Assembly: GCA_003278095.1 (NCBI GenBank)
Contig: QCHB01000001.1
Coordinates: 194,001 to 258,000, forward strand
Direction: 5' to 3'
DNA from: SAR116 cluster bacterium AG-390-L20
GTDB taxonomy: Bacteria; Pseudomonadota; Alphaproteobacteria; Puniceispirillales; Marisalimonadaceae
Length of the DNA stretch: 64,000 bases
Shown piece by piece: positions 17,700 through 26,962 of the stretch. Position 1 is the stretch's first letter; each line of letters begins with the position of its first letter. The notes beneath the pieces are model-generated. The model ran no database searches, was not told where the DNA came from, and saw only the letters and a list, made by a program, of their open reading frames with translations. The translations under genes and the position numbers were made by a program.

Positions 17700-18950
17700 A
17701 TGTATTACAATGTTCTTAAAATATTAAAAGAAGGTTTAAATGACAATAAAGGATGGAAAAAAACATGGCAAAACCCCGAGATAAAGAAAAAATATGATGT
17801 GATTATTATTGGTGGTGGTGGACACGGACTGGCAACAGCTTTTTACTTAGCTAAAGAATTCAAAATTAAAAATATAGCAGTGCTTGAAAAAAACTGGATT
17901 GGTGGAGGCAACGTTGGACGCAACACGACCATAATTCGATCAAACTATCTACTAAATGAAAATGAAGCCTTTTACGAATTTTCCTTAAAATTATGGGAAA
18001 CACTTGAAAATCAAATTAACTATAATGCAATGGTTAGTCAAAGAGGAGTTTTGAATGTTTTTCATTCTGATGCGCAAAGGGATTCTTTTGTAAGACGAGG
18101 TAACTCTATGATAATTAATGGAGCAGATGCAGAGCTGTTTGATGTTGATAAAATAAAATCAATTTATCCTTTTTTAGATTATGACAACGCGAGGTTTCCA
18201 ATTAAGGGAGGTCTTTTTCAAAAAAGAGGTGGTTCAGTCCGCCATGACGCTGTTGCATGGGGTTACGCTCATGCTGCAGACGAATTAGGTGTTGATATCA
18301 TACAAAATTGTGAAGTTACAGGGTTCAAAATCAAATCTGGAACCTGCATTGGTGTAGAGACTAATAAGGGTGATATTTTAGCCAATAAAATTGGTTGTGC
18401 TGTAGCTGGATCGTCAAGTGTATTAATGTCTAAAGCTAATATGAACCTTCCATTAGAAAGCCATGTTTTACAAGCATTCGTAAGTGAAAGTTTAAAGCCT
18501 TTTATTCCAGGTGTCATTACTTTTGGAGCAGGGCACTTTTATATATCACAATCTGATAAAGGTGGCTTAGTTTTTGGGGGTGATATTGATGGATATAACT
18601 CTTATGCGCAAAGAGGAGGGATGGATATGTTAGAAGATGTTTGTGAGGGTGGTTTAGCATTAATGCCTACCATAGGTAAGGCTAGACTTTTAAGAATGTG
18701 GGGAGGTATTATGGATATGAGCATGGATGGTTCTCCAATTATAGATAAAACTCACATTAAAGGATTATATTTGAATGCGGGTTGGTGTTATGGGGGCTTT
18801 AAAGCAACCCCAGCTTCTGGCTGGTGTTTTGCTCATTTACTTGCAAAAGGTGCTTCTCATTCATTATCTGAAAACTTTCAATTAGATAGATTTAAAAATG
18901 GCTATATGATTGACGAAAAAGGTCAAGGAGCCCAACCAAATTTACATTAA
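17700..18950 (+). CDS. soxB: Sarcosine oxidase subunit beta
   Basis: 416 residues from the ATG at 17700, which gives the family N-terminus (short lead, then GWKKTW). The frame is open to 17634, but the extra residues do not fit. It is the catalytic FAD/FMN subunit of heterotetrameric sarcosine oxidase, which oxidises sarcosine to glycine with folate as formaldehyde acceptor. The FAD motif VIIIGGGGHGLATA is at about 34-47 and GGNVGRNTTIIRSNY follows. The RHDAVAWGYA segment (His182) corresponds to the His that carries covalent FMN. It is the first gene of soxBDAG and is divergent from the ABC binding protein. Confidence 0.95.
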   Translation: MYYNVLKILKEGLNDNKGWKKTWQNPEIKKKYDVIIIGGGGHGLATAFYLAKEFKIKNIAVLEKNWIGGGNVGRNTTIIRSNYLLNENEAFYEFSLKLWETLENQINYNAMVSQRGVLNVFHSDAQRDSFVRRGNSMIINGADAELFDVDKIKSIYPFLDYDNARFPIKGGLFQKRGGSVRHDAVAWGYAHAADELGVDIIQNCEVTGFKIKSGTCIGVETNKGDILANKIGCAVAGSSSVLMSKANMNLPLESHVLQAFVSESLKPFIPGVITFGAGHFYISQSDKGGLVFGGDIDGYNSYAQRGGMDMLEDVCEGGLALMPTIGKARLLRMWGGIMDMSMDGSPIIDKTHIKGLYLNAGWCYGGFKATPASGWCFAHLLAKGASHSLSENFQLDRFKNGYMIDEKGQGAQPNLH

Positions 18951-18961
18951 AGTAGAAACTA

Positions 18962-19252
18962 ATGATTATTGATCACCCATTATTAGGTCCAAGGGATGCT
19001 AGTGAATTCATCTATTTGGGTGATGCGTCACTATTGAACAGACCTAAATGGGATGAAGAAAAATCAGAAGATAATTTTTACAAATACCTATATCTCAGAG
19101 AAAATGTTGCTGGAATGCATAAAGAACTTTGGTTTCATCAACAAGGAGATAGAAGTTGGCTCGTGATTTCAAGAAATACTGTAACTCACGAAATTTTTAA
19201 AGTTGAATTAGCTACTGAATTTAAAAAAAATATGGGAAAGTCTAATGACTAG
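18962..19252 (+). CDS. soxD: Sarcosine oxidase subunit delta, lacking most Zn ligands
   Basis: 96 residues, the usual size of the small subunit of heterotetrameric sarcosine oxidase. Conserved parts are GPRDASEFIYLGDA and the RSWLVISRNTVTHEI segment. In characterised delta subunits, as I recall, Zn is held by a Cys-Pro-x-Cys pair near the N-terminus and a His-x3-Cys pair. Here these read HPLL (His5, Leu8) and HQQGD, so three of four ligands are changed. The subunit may not bind Zn. It sits 11 bases after soxB and overlaps soxA by eight bases. Confidence 0.9.
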   Translation: MIIDHPLLGPRDASEFIYLGDASLLNRPKWDEEKSEDNFYKYLYLRENVAGMHKELWFHQQGDRSWLVISRNTVTHEIFKVELATEFKKNMGKSND

Positions 19253-22187
19253 ACCAATAAGAACTAAATCTAGTCTGATCAATACAAATAAAAAATTAAA
19301 TTTTGTATTTAATGGGAAAAAATACGAAGGTTTTCAGGGTGATACCTTGGCATCAGCTCTATTAGCTAATGATGTTAAATTAATTGCTAGATCATTTAAG
19401 TATCACAGACCAAGGGGAATTTTTACATCGGGTTCTCATGAACCAAATGCCTTAGTTGAAATTGTACATGATGATTATAATGAACCCAATAGCAAAGCTA
19501 CTACAGTAGAATTATATGAAGGATTAGTGGCTAAAAGTCAAAATTGCTGGCCTTCCTTAAAATACGATCTTATGTCAATAAATGATAAATTTTCAAAATT
19601 TATTGGTGCTGGATTCTATTATAAAACTTTCATGTGGCCGTCTTTTTTTTGGGAAAAGGTCTACGAACCAGTCATTAGAAAAGCTGCTGGCTTAGGAAAG
19701 TTATCAAAAAATAAAAATAATAAAAATTCAGAAAAAGGTTTTTTATATTGCGATCTTCTCATTATTGGCTCAGGTCCCTCCGGATTAATTTCTGCTTATA
19801 TTGCAGGTTTGTCGGGAATTAAAGTTATAATAGTTGAAGAAGATTATGTCTTTGGTGGTAGTCTCAACAATGAAATTTTCAAAATTTCTAATATGTCACC
19901 ACAAGCGTGGGTTCAATCTATTTTAAAGGAAATCAGAAAACTATCAAACGTTAGATGTATAGAAAATACCTCTGTTATAGGGATGTTTGATCATGGTGTC
20001 TTTGGAGCCATCCAAAAATTAAAAGAAAGTAAACTAGAACAAATATTTTGGAAAATAGTGTCTAAGAAAGCTTTGCTGTGTTCAGGCTCACTTGAAAGGC
20101 TAATTCCTTTTCAAAATAATGATTTACCAGGAATTATGTTATCAGGTTCCATTCGTAGTTATTTAAATAGATGGGGCGTAAATAATTTTGATAAAGTTTT
20201 ATTATTTACAAATAATGACGATACTTATGTAACGGCTTTGGACTTAATTTCTAATGGAATAAATTTAATTGGTGTTGTTGATACAAGAGATAATCCTAGA
20301 ATTTTTGATCCTAAAATAAAAGTTTTTAAAAGCTCTCAAATAATCAGTGCTAAAGGTAAGTTATATCTTAAAGGTGTTGATATAGTTAATAAAGTAGGAG
20401 AACTTACACATTTAAAATGTGACTATCTTGGTATTTCAGGAGGTTGGAACCCAAATATTCATTTAAGTTGTCATACTGGGGTAAGACCTGAATGGAATGA
20501 AAAGATATATGCATTTGTTGCTGGTAAAACGAATGTCTCAACACATTTAAAAGCTGTAGGCTCAGCAAATGGAAAGTTTTCATTAAATGATTGTATCCTT
20601 GACGCTGAAAAACAAGTATTAGAAATACTTTCAGATTTAGAGATGAAACCCAAAAAATATAGCCTCCCAAAAATTAAAGAGCAATCTTTTGAAATAGATC
20701 CTTTTTGGTTTGTAAAGATTGGTTCTCAAAGAAAATGGGTAGATTTACAAAATGACGTGACTGTAAAAGATATTGAAATGGCTTATGCTGAAAACTTTAG
20801 ATCAGTAGAGCATTTAAAGAGATACACAACTTTAGGAATGGGGACTGATCAAGGTAAAACTTCTAATGTTACCGGGTTAGCTATTTTAGCCTCATTATCA
20901 AATAAGTCTATACCAGATGTAGGAACTACGGTATTTAGACCACCTTACATTCCATTGTCCATAGAGGCTTTAGTTGGTTCGTCAATTGGTAAAAATTTTA
21001 AGCCAACAAGATTAACTCCAACTCATAATTGGGCTAGAGATAATGGCGCTAGTTTTACAGAAACAGGATTATGGCTAAGAGCTGAATGGTATTCTCAAAA
21101 AAATGAATTTCACTGGAGAATGAGTGTTGATCGAGAGGTCAATTCTGTCAGAAATTCAGTTGGATTTTGTGATGTTTCAACCTTAGGAAAAATTGATATT
21201 CAAGGAAAGGATGCCCTGGAATTTGTAAATAAAGTCTACTGTAATGGATTTGCAAAATTACCAGTTGGCAAAGTTAGATATGGTTTAATGCTTAGAGAAG
21301 ACGGTATTGTCATGGATGATGGAACAACAGCTAGAATGAGTGAAAATCATTTCATCATGACAACTACAACTGTCAATGCAGAAAGTGTATATAGACACCT
21401 AGAATTTTGCCATCAATGTCTGTGGCCAGAGATGGACGTCCATCTAATTTCAACAACAGATGCTTGGGCACAAATAGCAATTGCTGGTCCAAAATCCAGA
21501 AAAATAATTTCTAAAATAGTTGATAAGCAATTTGATGTTTCTAACAAAAATTTCCCTTTTATGGCTTGTAAAGAAATAACAATTTGTGGAGGTGTTTTAG
21601 CAAGGCTATTTAGAATTTCATTTTCAGGTGAATTAGCATATGAGTTATCTATCCCAACACAATATGCATCATCATTAGTGTCGTATCTTATGGAAATAGG
21701 AAAAGATGAAAATATAATTCCTTACGGTACAGAAGCACTTGGAGTTATGAGAATTGAAAAAGGACATGCTGCTGGAGCAGAATTAAATGGCACAATCTCT
21801 GCTCAAAATTTAAATATGGGCAAAATGGTATCCAATAAAAAGGATAGCATTGGTATGGTTCTATCAAAAAGAGAAGGCTTGAATACCTTAGATGGTTTGC
21901 GGTTAGTGGGCTTAAAACCCATAAAAGCTAACCATCAACTAGTATCTGGTTCTCATTTATTCAATTCAAGTGATACAATCACTCCTATAAATGATTTAGG
22001 TTACATTACTTCATCTTGTTATTCACCTACTTTAAAAAGTAGCATTGCACTTGGTTTTTTAAAAAATGGAAATAGTCGACACGGAGATTACTTAAAAGCA
22101 AGTAATCCTATTTTAAAAACAGAAGTTATAGCAGAAGTATGTAATCCTATTTTTGTTGATCCCAATGGGGATAGATTACGTGAATAA
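19245..22187 (+). CDS. soxA: Sarcosine oxidase subunit alpha
   Basis: 980 residues, full family length. The N-terminal Fer2-like domain shows FQGDTLASALLAN and RSFKYHRPRGIFTSGS. A Rossmann NAD-binding domain begins with IIGSGPSGLISA at about residue 171. The C-terminal third is a GcvT-like aminomethyltransferase fold that holds tetrahydrofolate, with FCDVSTLGKIDIQG and YGTEALGVMRIEKGH. The subunit passes the methylene group to folate as 5,10-methylene-THF. It overlaps soxD by eight bases and soxG by eight (with the GTG start I prefer). Confidence 0.96.
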   Translation: MTRPIRTKSSLINTNKKLNFVFNGKKYEGFQGDTLASALLANDVKLIARSFKYHRPRGIFTSGSHEPNALVEIVHDDYNEPNSKATTVELYEGLVAKSQNCWPSLKYDLMSINDKFSKFIGAGFYYKTFMWPSFFWEKVYEPVIRKAAGLGKLSKNKNNKNSEKGFLYCDLLIIGSGPSGLISAYIAGLSGIKVIIVEEDYVFGGSLNNEIFKISNMSPQAWVQSILKEIRKLSNVRCIENTSVIGMFDHGVFGAIQKLKESKLEQIFWKIVSKKALLCSGSLERLIPFQNNDLPGIMLSGSIRSYLNRWGVNNFDKVLLFTNNDDTYVTALDLISNGINLIGVVDTRDNPRIFDPKIKVFKSSQIISAKGKLYLKGVDIVNKVGELTHLKCDYLGISGGWNPNIHLSCHTGVRPEWNEKIYAFVAGKTNVSTHLKAVGSANGKFSLNDCILDAEKQVLEILSDLEMKPKKYSLPKIKEQSFEIDPFWFVKIGSQRKWVDLQNDVTVKDIEMAYAENFRSVEHLKRYTTLGMGTDQGKTSNVTGLAILASLSNKSIPDVGTTVFRPPYIPLSIEALVGSSIGKNFKPTRLTPTHNWARDNGASFTETGLWLRAEWYSQKNEFHWRMSVDREVNSVRNSVGFCDVSTLGKIDIQGKDALEFVNKVYCNGFAKLPVGKVRYGLMLREDGIVMDDGTTARMSENHFIMTTTTVNAESVYRHLEFCHQCLWPEMDVHLISTTDAWAQIAIAGPKSRKIISKIVDKQFDVSNKNFPFMACKEITICGGVLARLFRISFSGELAYELSIPTQYASSLVSYLMEIGKDENIIPYGTEALGVMRIEKGHAAGAELNGTISAQNLNMGKMVSNKKDSIGMVLSKREGLNTLDGLRLVGLKPIKANHQLVSGSHLFNSSDTITPINDLGYITSSCYSPTLKSSIALGFLKNGNSRHGDYLKASNPILKTEVIAEVCNPIFVDPNGDRLRE

Positions 22188-22731
22188 CAAACAACTGCTT
22201 GAACCAATAAATTTTAAATCTGAAAGTATATTCTCTAAAAATGATTTACAGATTACTATAGATAACTCTAAAAATATTGTTTCCTTAAACCAAAATAGAG
22301 AAGAGCCAAAAAAATTTAAAACTTTATTCAAAAATTATTTTTTATTTGAACCACCAAAAATCTCTGAGTTACGTTTTAATAAAAAATATATGTCCTTCTG
22401 GGTTAGAACAAATAGTTTTTTTATAGTAGGAGATGTCAATCCAAAAGATTTAAACTCTGTTTTTAGTTCCACAGCATCTATTACAGATCAAACTGGTGGA
22501 TGGATATCAATTCAAATAAAGGGTAAAACAAGTAAATCAATTTTTGAGAAATTAATAAGTGTTAATTTAGAAGAATTTATTCAAGCAAAAGCAATCAGAG
22601 CTTCGATAAATAAAATTAATTGTTTTATTTTATGTGAAAGTCAATTTAACAAATACACTATAATTTGTCCAATTTCATACTATGAAAACATGAAATCAAG
22701 ATTAGTAAGTTTAGCTGAGTTAATATACTAA
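22180..22731 (+). CDS. soxG: Sarcosine oxidase subunit gamma
   Basis: 183 residues from a GTG at 22180, which overlaps the soxA stop in the compact form GTGAATAA and has GGGGA eight bases upstream. An ATG-type reading from 22153 is open but would overlap soxA by 35 bases. SoxG is the least conserved subunit and has a GcvT-like fold. Visible marks are VSLNQNREEPKKFKTLF, the STASITDQTGGWISIQIKG stretch (the usual DQSD-x-x-A region) and KLISVNLEEF. It ends two bases before the convergent TRAP permease gene. Confidence 0.85.
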   Translation: MNNKQLLEPINFKSESIFSKNDLQITIDNSKNIVSLNQNREEPKKFKTLFKNYFLFEPPKISELRFNKKYMSFWVRTNSFFIVGDVNPKDLNSVFSSTASITDQTGGWISIQIKGKTSKSIFEKLISVNLEEFIQAKAIRASINKINCFILCESQFNKYTIICPISYYENMKSRLVSLAELIY

Positions 22732-22733
22732 AT

Positions 22734-24140
22734 TCATGACATCATTAAATCAGGTAACCACGTAATGATTTGGGGAAACATTATCAAAACGAGAATTGTC
22801 AAAATATCTGCTATAAAAAATAAAGTCACGCCTTTGAATACGTCTGTAACAGGAATGTCTTTTCTAACTCCTGCCACTACAAAGCAATTAAGTCCGATAG
22901 GTGGTGTTATAAGACATACCTCAGCCATTTTTACTACAATAATGCCAAACCATACACTTACTTGATTAAATGTCATTCCAAAAGGGCTTTGAACAGCTGT
23001 AACATCTGGTCCACCATTTAGAAGAATTATAGCTGGGTAAACAACAGGCAAAGTAAGTAACAACAGACCTATAGCGTCTATAAACATTCCAAGTATGACA
23101 TATCCAAGTAAAATTAAAATTAAAACAGTGTAAGGATCAAATGGTAGAGAAATAATCCAGTTTGCAAATGTTTCAGGTAAACCTGAAAAACCAAGAAATC
23201 TTACAAATATTAATACACCCCAAATAATAGAAAATATCATTGCTACTAGCTTAGCTGTTTCAATTAAAGCAAAATTGAGAGCCTGAAGTTTTAACCCTCT
23301 CATTATAGCTATTATTAAAACAACAAATGCTCCTAATGCTCCAGCTTCAGTTGGCGTTGCCCAACCAGCATAAATAGCACTAATTATAACAGTAATGACT
23401 ATTGCAATAGGTATTATGCCAGGTAAAGCCTTCATTTTTTCATTAAAACTATATCTTCTGCCTGGAGGACCCAAATCAGGATTCATTTTTGCCCAAATTA
23501 TTATTATTCCTCCATAAACAATGGCGGAGAAAATTCCGGGTAAAAAACCAGCTAAAAGAAGTGCGCCAACTGATTCTTCTACAATAATTGCATAAATGAT
23601 TAATATTGCAGACGGAGGAATTAGTGATGCTAGAGTACCACCTGCGGCAACAACTCCAGCTGCTAATTTTTTATCATAACCTTCTTTCAACATCTCCGGA
23701 ATTGCAACTCTAGAAAAAACAGCAGCTGTAGCAGTAGAAGCTCCGGATACAGCAGCAAAACCAGCTGTGGCAAATACTGTAGCCACTGCTAGACCTCCCG
23801 GTACAAAGCCAATCCATGCTTTTGCAGCTTCATAAAGCTGCCTTGTCATTCCAGCTTGATAAGCTAAAAAACCTATTAAAATGAATATTGGTAACAAACC
23901 CAAAACAAAAGTTACAGATTTAGAGTATGGAATTGCACCAATATTACCTAATGCTGGTCCTACACCTATTAATTCTACGAGGCCTATTATTCCTGCAATA
24001 CTTGCAGCAAAAACGACTCTTACCCCTGAAACCACCATAATCAATAAAATAATAGTGCATATTATGCCAACCGTAGTTGGATCATCGTATCCTATGCCAA
24101 ATATTCCTGATGGTTGCCCGGATAAAAGTTTTTCAAACAT
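22734..24140 (-). CDS. dctM: TRAP transporter large permease (DctM family), system 1
   Basis: 468 residues with about 12-13 membrane segments. It is the sodium-driven channel subunit of a tripartite periplasmic transporter. DctM marks are LPIFILIGFLAYQAG, GFAAVSGASTATAA, the AAGGTLASLIPPSAILIIY motif around 170-190, WATPTEAGALGAF and TPPIGLNCFVVAG near the C-terminus. It follows the small permease by two bases on the minus strand. The substrate is unknown. Confidence 0.93.
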   Translation of the reverse strand: MFEKLLSGQPSGIFGIGYDDPTTVGIICTIILLIMVVSGVRVVFAASIAGIIGLVELIGVGPALGNIGAIPYSKSVTFVLGLLPIFILIGFLAYQAGMTRQLYEAAKAWIGFVPGGLAVATVFATAGFAAVSGASTATAAVFSRVAIPEMLKEGYDKKLAAGVVAAGGTLASLIPPSAILIIYAIIVEESVGALLLAGFLPGIFSAIVYGGIIIIWAKMNPDLGPPGRRYSFNEKMKALPGIIPIAIVITVIISAIYAGWATPTEAGALGAFVVLIIAIMRGLKLQALNFALIETAKLVAMIFSIIWGVLIFVRFLGFSGLPETFANWIISLPFDPYTVLILILLGYVILGMFIDAIGLLLLTLPVVYPAIILLNGGPDVTAVQSPFGMTFNQVSVWFGIIVVKMAEVCLITPPIGLNCFVVAGVRKDIPVTDVFKGVTLFFIADILTILVLIMFPQIITWLPDLMMS

Positions 24141-24142
24141 AC

Positions 24143-24715
24143 CTAATCCTTAATTGCTCTAATTTCTTCATTAGCAAGTTCTTCTGGGGTTTTCATAATG
24201 GGAATAGCTATTGGCTCAACATCAGAATAAATAGTCATTCTCAGAAACCCAAATATTTCCAGAATGAGTCTTAGAGCCCATATAAAAAAAGCGATAGGAA
24301 CTAATATTTTTGCAGGCCAAGTAGGATAAAGATAATCATATGTTGTGTCGCCAATTATATAAGCATCAATTGCGAATAATAAACTAAAATATATTAAAAT
24401 CACTACAACTGTAAGTGAAAGTATTGTTGAAACTAGTTCAAGCAACCATTTTGGTTTACCACTTATGTTTCCAACTAGTAATTCCATTCTAATGTGAGTA
24501 TCAAGTCTTTGTGCATAAGCGACACCTAGAAATGCAAATATGGCAATTGATAACTCAGATAACTCTAAATAACCTGGCCAAGGATACCCAGCAACACGAG
24601 ATAGTATTTGAAATGAAGTTAAAATCATAACTATGAATAAGGAGATACCAGAAATTTTGATAAGGTTATCTTCAATAACTGATAAATACTTATTTAGTTT
24701 GGACAACAAATTCAT
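24143..24715 (-). CDS. dctQ: TRAP transporter small permease (DctQ family), system 1
   Basis: 190 residues from the ATG at 24713-24715. The frame stays open to a GTG at 24739, but those codons lie inside the hairpin at 24734-24760, so I chose the ATG. Four membrane segments are visible at about 22-45, 58-78, 95-118 and 135-160. DctQ marks are SRVAGYPWPGYLELSEL and GVAYAQRLDTHIRMEL. The subunit pairs with DctM. The C-terminal tail is cytoplasmic and acidic. Confidence 0.9.
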   Translation of the reverse strand: MNLLSKLNKYLSVIEDNLIKISGISLFIVMILTSFQILSRVAGYPWPGYLELSELSIAIFAFLGVAYAQRLDTHIRMELLVGNISGKPKWLLELVSTILSLTVVVILIYFSLLFAIDAYIIGDTTYDYLYPTWPAKILVPIAFFIWALRLILEIFGFLRMTIYSDVEPIAIPIMKTPEELANEEIRAIKD

Positions 24716-24733
24716 GATTTTGAAAAAATTAAC

Positions 24734-24760
24734 ATGCACTTCTTAAATTAAGAAGTGCAT
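24734..24760 (-). terminator. Hairpin between TRAP binding-protein gene and small permease gene
   Basis: An 11-bp perfect stem (24734-24744 with 24750-24760) with a five-base loop, extendable by two A-T pairs. On the minus strand it is followed by an AT-rich stretch containing six T in a row. It sits just after the binding-protein stop, so it probably attenuates read-through into dctQM, like the hairpin in the Liv operon. Confidence 0.75.
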
Positions 24761-24768
24761 GAAAAAAG

Positions 24769-25797
24769 TTATTTTTTAGCTGTTTCAAATATTAAATCTA
24801 AAAGAGCTTGAGCATCAAATTTATCTTTATTTGCATCCACCCATGCATCCCATACAGGTTTACCTGCTGTTTTTCTAAACTCAGATAAAGTTTTTTCATC
24901 ATACTTTATCTCTTTAAGCTTTGATTTAAACATTGGTAAATTTTTGTCATCAGCTTTCTTGTAAGCAGCCTTCATAGACGCTAAGGCATCAGGTTTTAGG
25001 TCTTGAAGAAGCTTTTGATATTGTTTTGGTAATTTTCCATATGAAGTTTTATTTATAACATATGGGCAGTCAGATGTACCCGGTGATAAGTTTGCTGTAT
25101 ACCATTCTGCAACTTCATGTATTTTATAAGCAGCGTGGGCATATGTATATGGAAAAGAGACTGCATCAACTGCACCTCTTGAAATTAAAGTATAAACTTC
25201 ACTTGCAGGAACAGTTTGTCTTATAGCTCCAAGCTTTTCCATTGCTTTACCAACACCACCACCAGCTCTAACTCTCATACCTTTAAAATCTGAGAGGCTT
25301 GTTGGTGCTTTACCTTTACCTAGGAATTCATATTGTGGCAGATTAGAAGTCATATACAACATAGCGTTCCATTTAGCTAATTGTCCAGAAACTATAGGGT
25401 GATCATAAACTGCTTGTCGGATTTTAGCATCTTTATCAAAGTCTCCCATTGGTAAAAAAGGCATTGTTAGAACCATTAAACCGGCATTTTTTCCTGGATG
25501 ATAAAAGTTACAAAATGCAGCCATTTCAAATGAATTAGCTTTTAAACCATCTAAATTCTCTTTGGATTTTGATAACTGACCACCATAAAAAATTTTTAAT
25601 TGAAATTTTCCATTTGTTTCTTCACTTAGTCTTTTTGAAAGTGTTTCAGCACCTTCAGTAAAAGCTCTTCTTTTTCCCCACAAGCTGAATTTCCAAAAAA
25701 CACTAGGTCCATCAACACTGGCAAGAACAAGATTAGCTAAAAAATTGGACATTAAAACCATTAAAGAAACGGCAATAATTCTTTTAATAAACTTCAT
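24769..25797 (-). CDS. dctP: TRAP transporter substrate-binding protein (DctP family), system 1
   Basis: 342 residues with a signal peptide of about 27 residues ending in NLVLAS. It is periplasmic. DctP-family marks are FKGMRVRAGGGVGKAMEKLGA with the substrate-carboxylate Arg, followed by VPASEVYTLISRGAVDAVSFPYTY, and the C-terminal VWDAWVDANKD. The FYGGQLSKSKENLDGLK segment is typical of the N-terminal lobe. The substrate is probably an organic acid. It is the first gene of the dctPQM operon, divergent from the Ldh_2 oxidoreductase. Confidence 0.92.
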   Translation of the reverse strand: MKFIKRIIAVSLMVLMSNFLANLVLASVDGPSVFWKFSLWGKRRAFTEGAETLSKRLSEETNGKFQLKIFYGGQLSKSKENLDGLKANSFEMAAFCNFYHPGKNAGLMVLTMPFLPMGDFDKDAKIRQAVYDHPIVSGQLAKWNAMLYMTSNLPQYEFLGKGKAPTSLSDFKGMRVRAGGGVGKAMEKLGAIRQTVPASEVYTLISRGAVDAVSFPYTYAHAAYKIHEVAEWYTANLSPGTSDCPYVINKTSYGKLPKQYQKLLQDLKPDALASMKAAYKKADDKNLPMFKSKLKEIKYDEKTLSEFRKTAGKPVWDAWVDANKDKFDAQALLDLIFETAKK

Positions 25798-25823
25798 TAA
25801 TTTTCCCCTGAATAATATTATTT

Positions 25824-25861
25824 ACTATAACTAGGTATAGTTATTATACTGTAATAGTCAA
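25824..25861 (-). promoter_or_regulatory. Candidate promoter and overlapping palindrome upstream of dctP (system 1)
   Basis: On the minus strand TTGACT (25856-25861), a 16-base spacer and TATACC (25834-25839) form a moderate promoter. An 18-bp palindrome with one mismatched pair, ACTATA-A-CTAG-G-TATAGT, covers 25824-25841 and overlaps the -10. Its position suggests an operator for a repressor of this TRAP system. No regulator gene is adjacent. AT-rich DNA yields weak promoters easily, so confidence is limited. Confidence 0.4.
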
Positions 25862-25948
25862 TTTTAAAAAATTAACAAATTAAATAATGACTTAAGAAAA
25901 CTACTTTTTTGAAAATCGTTTAAAAATATTTGAGTAGGTAAAGGAATT

Positions 25949-26959
25949 ATGAATAATAAAAAAATGAAAAATAAAAAGCTCACTCTTAGCGAAATTAAAG
26001 CTTTAGTTTTTGATATATTAAAGAAACAAGGATGCAACGAAGAAAATGCTAATGCTCTTGCAAGAACTATAGCCAAAGCAGAAGAAGATGGTGCAGTTTC
26101 TCATGGATTATTTAGATTGCCGGGCTACGTAGCTTCTTTACAGTCAGGTAAAGTTAATGGTCAGGCTTCACCAAAAATAGAATATGTTTCCCCAGTAATA
26201 CTAAAATGTGATGCCAATAACGGTTTTGCTTCTACTGCTCATGAATACTCTTTACCTATGTTAGCAAAGGCTGCAAAAAAAAATGGTATATCAGTTTTAA
26301 GTATAAAAGGGTGCTATCATTTTGCTGCTTTATGGCCAGAAACAGAATATTTGGCTAAACAAAATTTAGTAGGTTTTGCATGTACTGCTTTTAAGCCATC
26401 TGTTGCTCCTGCTGGAGCTAAAGAAGCTTTTTTTGGAACGAATCCTATTTCAATGGCTTGGCCAAGAAGTAATAATGATCCAGTTGTCTTTGATATGGCA
26501 ACGGCAACAATGGCAAAAGGTGAGGTAATGATTGCAGCAAGGGATGGTCATTACTTACCTGACGGAGTTGGTCTTGGAGAAAATGGAGAACCCTCAAATG
26601 ACCCAAAAGAAATTTTAAAAGGAGTTTTACTTCCTTTTGGAGGTTATAAAGGCTCTGCAATTTCTATGATGGTTGAATTATTTGCAGCTGGTCTAACGGG
26701 GGATGTTTTTTCGTACGAAGCACAAGAAAATGATAATAATGATGGAGGTCCGCCAAGTGGAGGAGAATTTATAATGGCTTTAAATCCAGAAATTATAGCT
26801 GGTTCTAGTTGGGAAAAACATTGCGATGATTTTTTTCAAAAATTATTATCAATTGATGGTGTTAGGCTTCCTGGATCACGAAGGCATAAAAATAGATTAG
26901 GAGACCAATATCGATCTATTAATGAAGAATTATTGTTGAAAGTTAAATCTTTTCTGTAA
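25949..26959 (+). CDS. Ldh_2 (malate/L-lactate dehydrogenase-like) family oxidoreductase
   Basis: 336 residues, the normal length of the NAD(P)-dependent YlbC/AllD/YiaK-type family, which is unrelated to classical MDH/LDH. Marks are EDGAVSHGLFRLPGYV near 45-60, CYHFAALWPE with the likely catalytic His, FGTNPISMAWPR as a cofactor-binding loop and LPFGGYKGSAISMMVE. Known members reduce 2-keto acids, ureidoglycolate or cyclic imines. The HFAALWPE form resembles, from memory, piperideine/pyrroline-2-carboxylate reductases, which process D-Lys, D-Pro or hydroxyproline products. It is divergent from dctP, whose substrate may feed it. Confidence 0.87.
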   Translation: MNNKKMKNKKLTLSEIKALVFDILKKQGCNEENANALARTIAKAEEDGAVSHGLFRLPGYVASLQSGKVNGQASPKIEYVSPVILKCDANNGFASTAHEYSLPMLAKAAKKNGISVLSIKGCYHFAALWPETEYLAKQNLVGFACTAFKPSVAPAGAKEAFFGTNPISMAWPRSNNDPVVFDMATATMAKGEVMIAARDGHYLPDGVGLGENGEPSNDPKEILKGVLLPFGGYKGSAISMMVELFAAGLTGDVFSYEAQENDNNDGGPPSGGEFIMALNPEIIAGSSWEKHCDDFFQKLLSIDGVRLPGSRRHKNRLGDQYRSINEELLLKVKSFL

Positions 26960-26962
26960 CTT

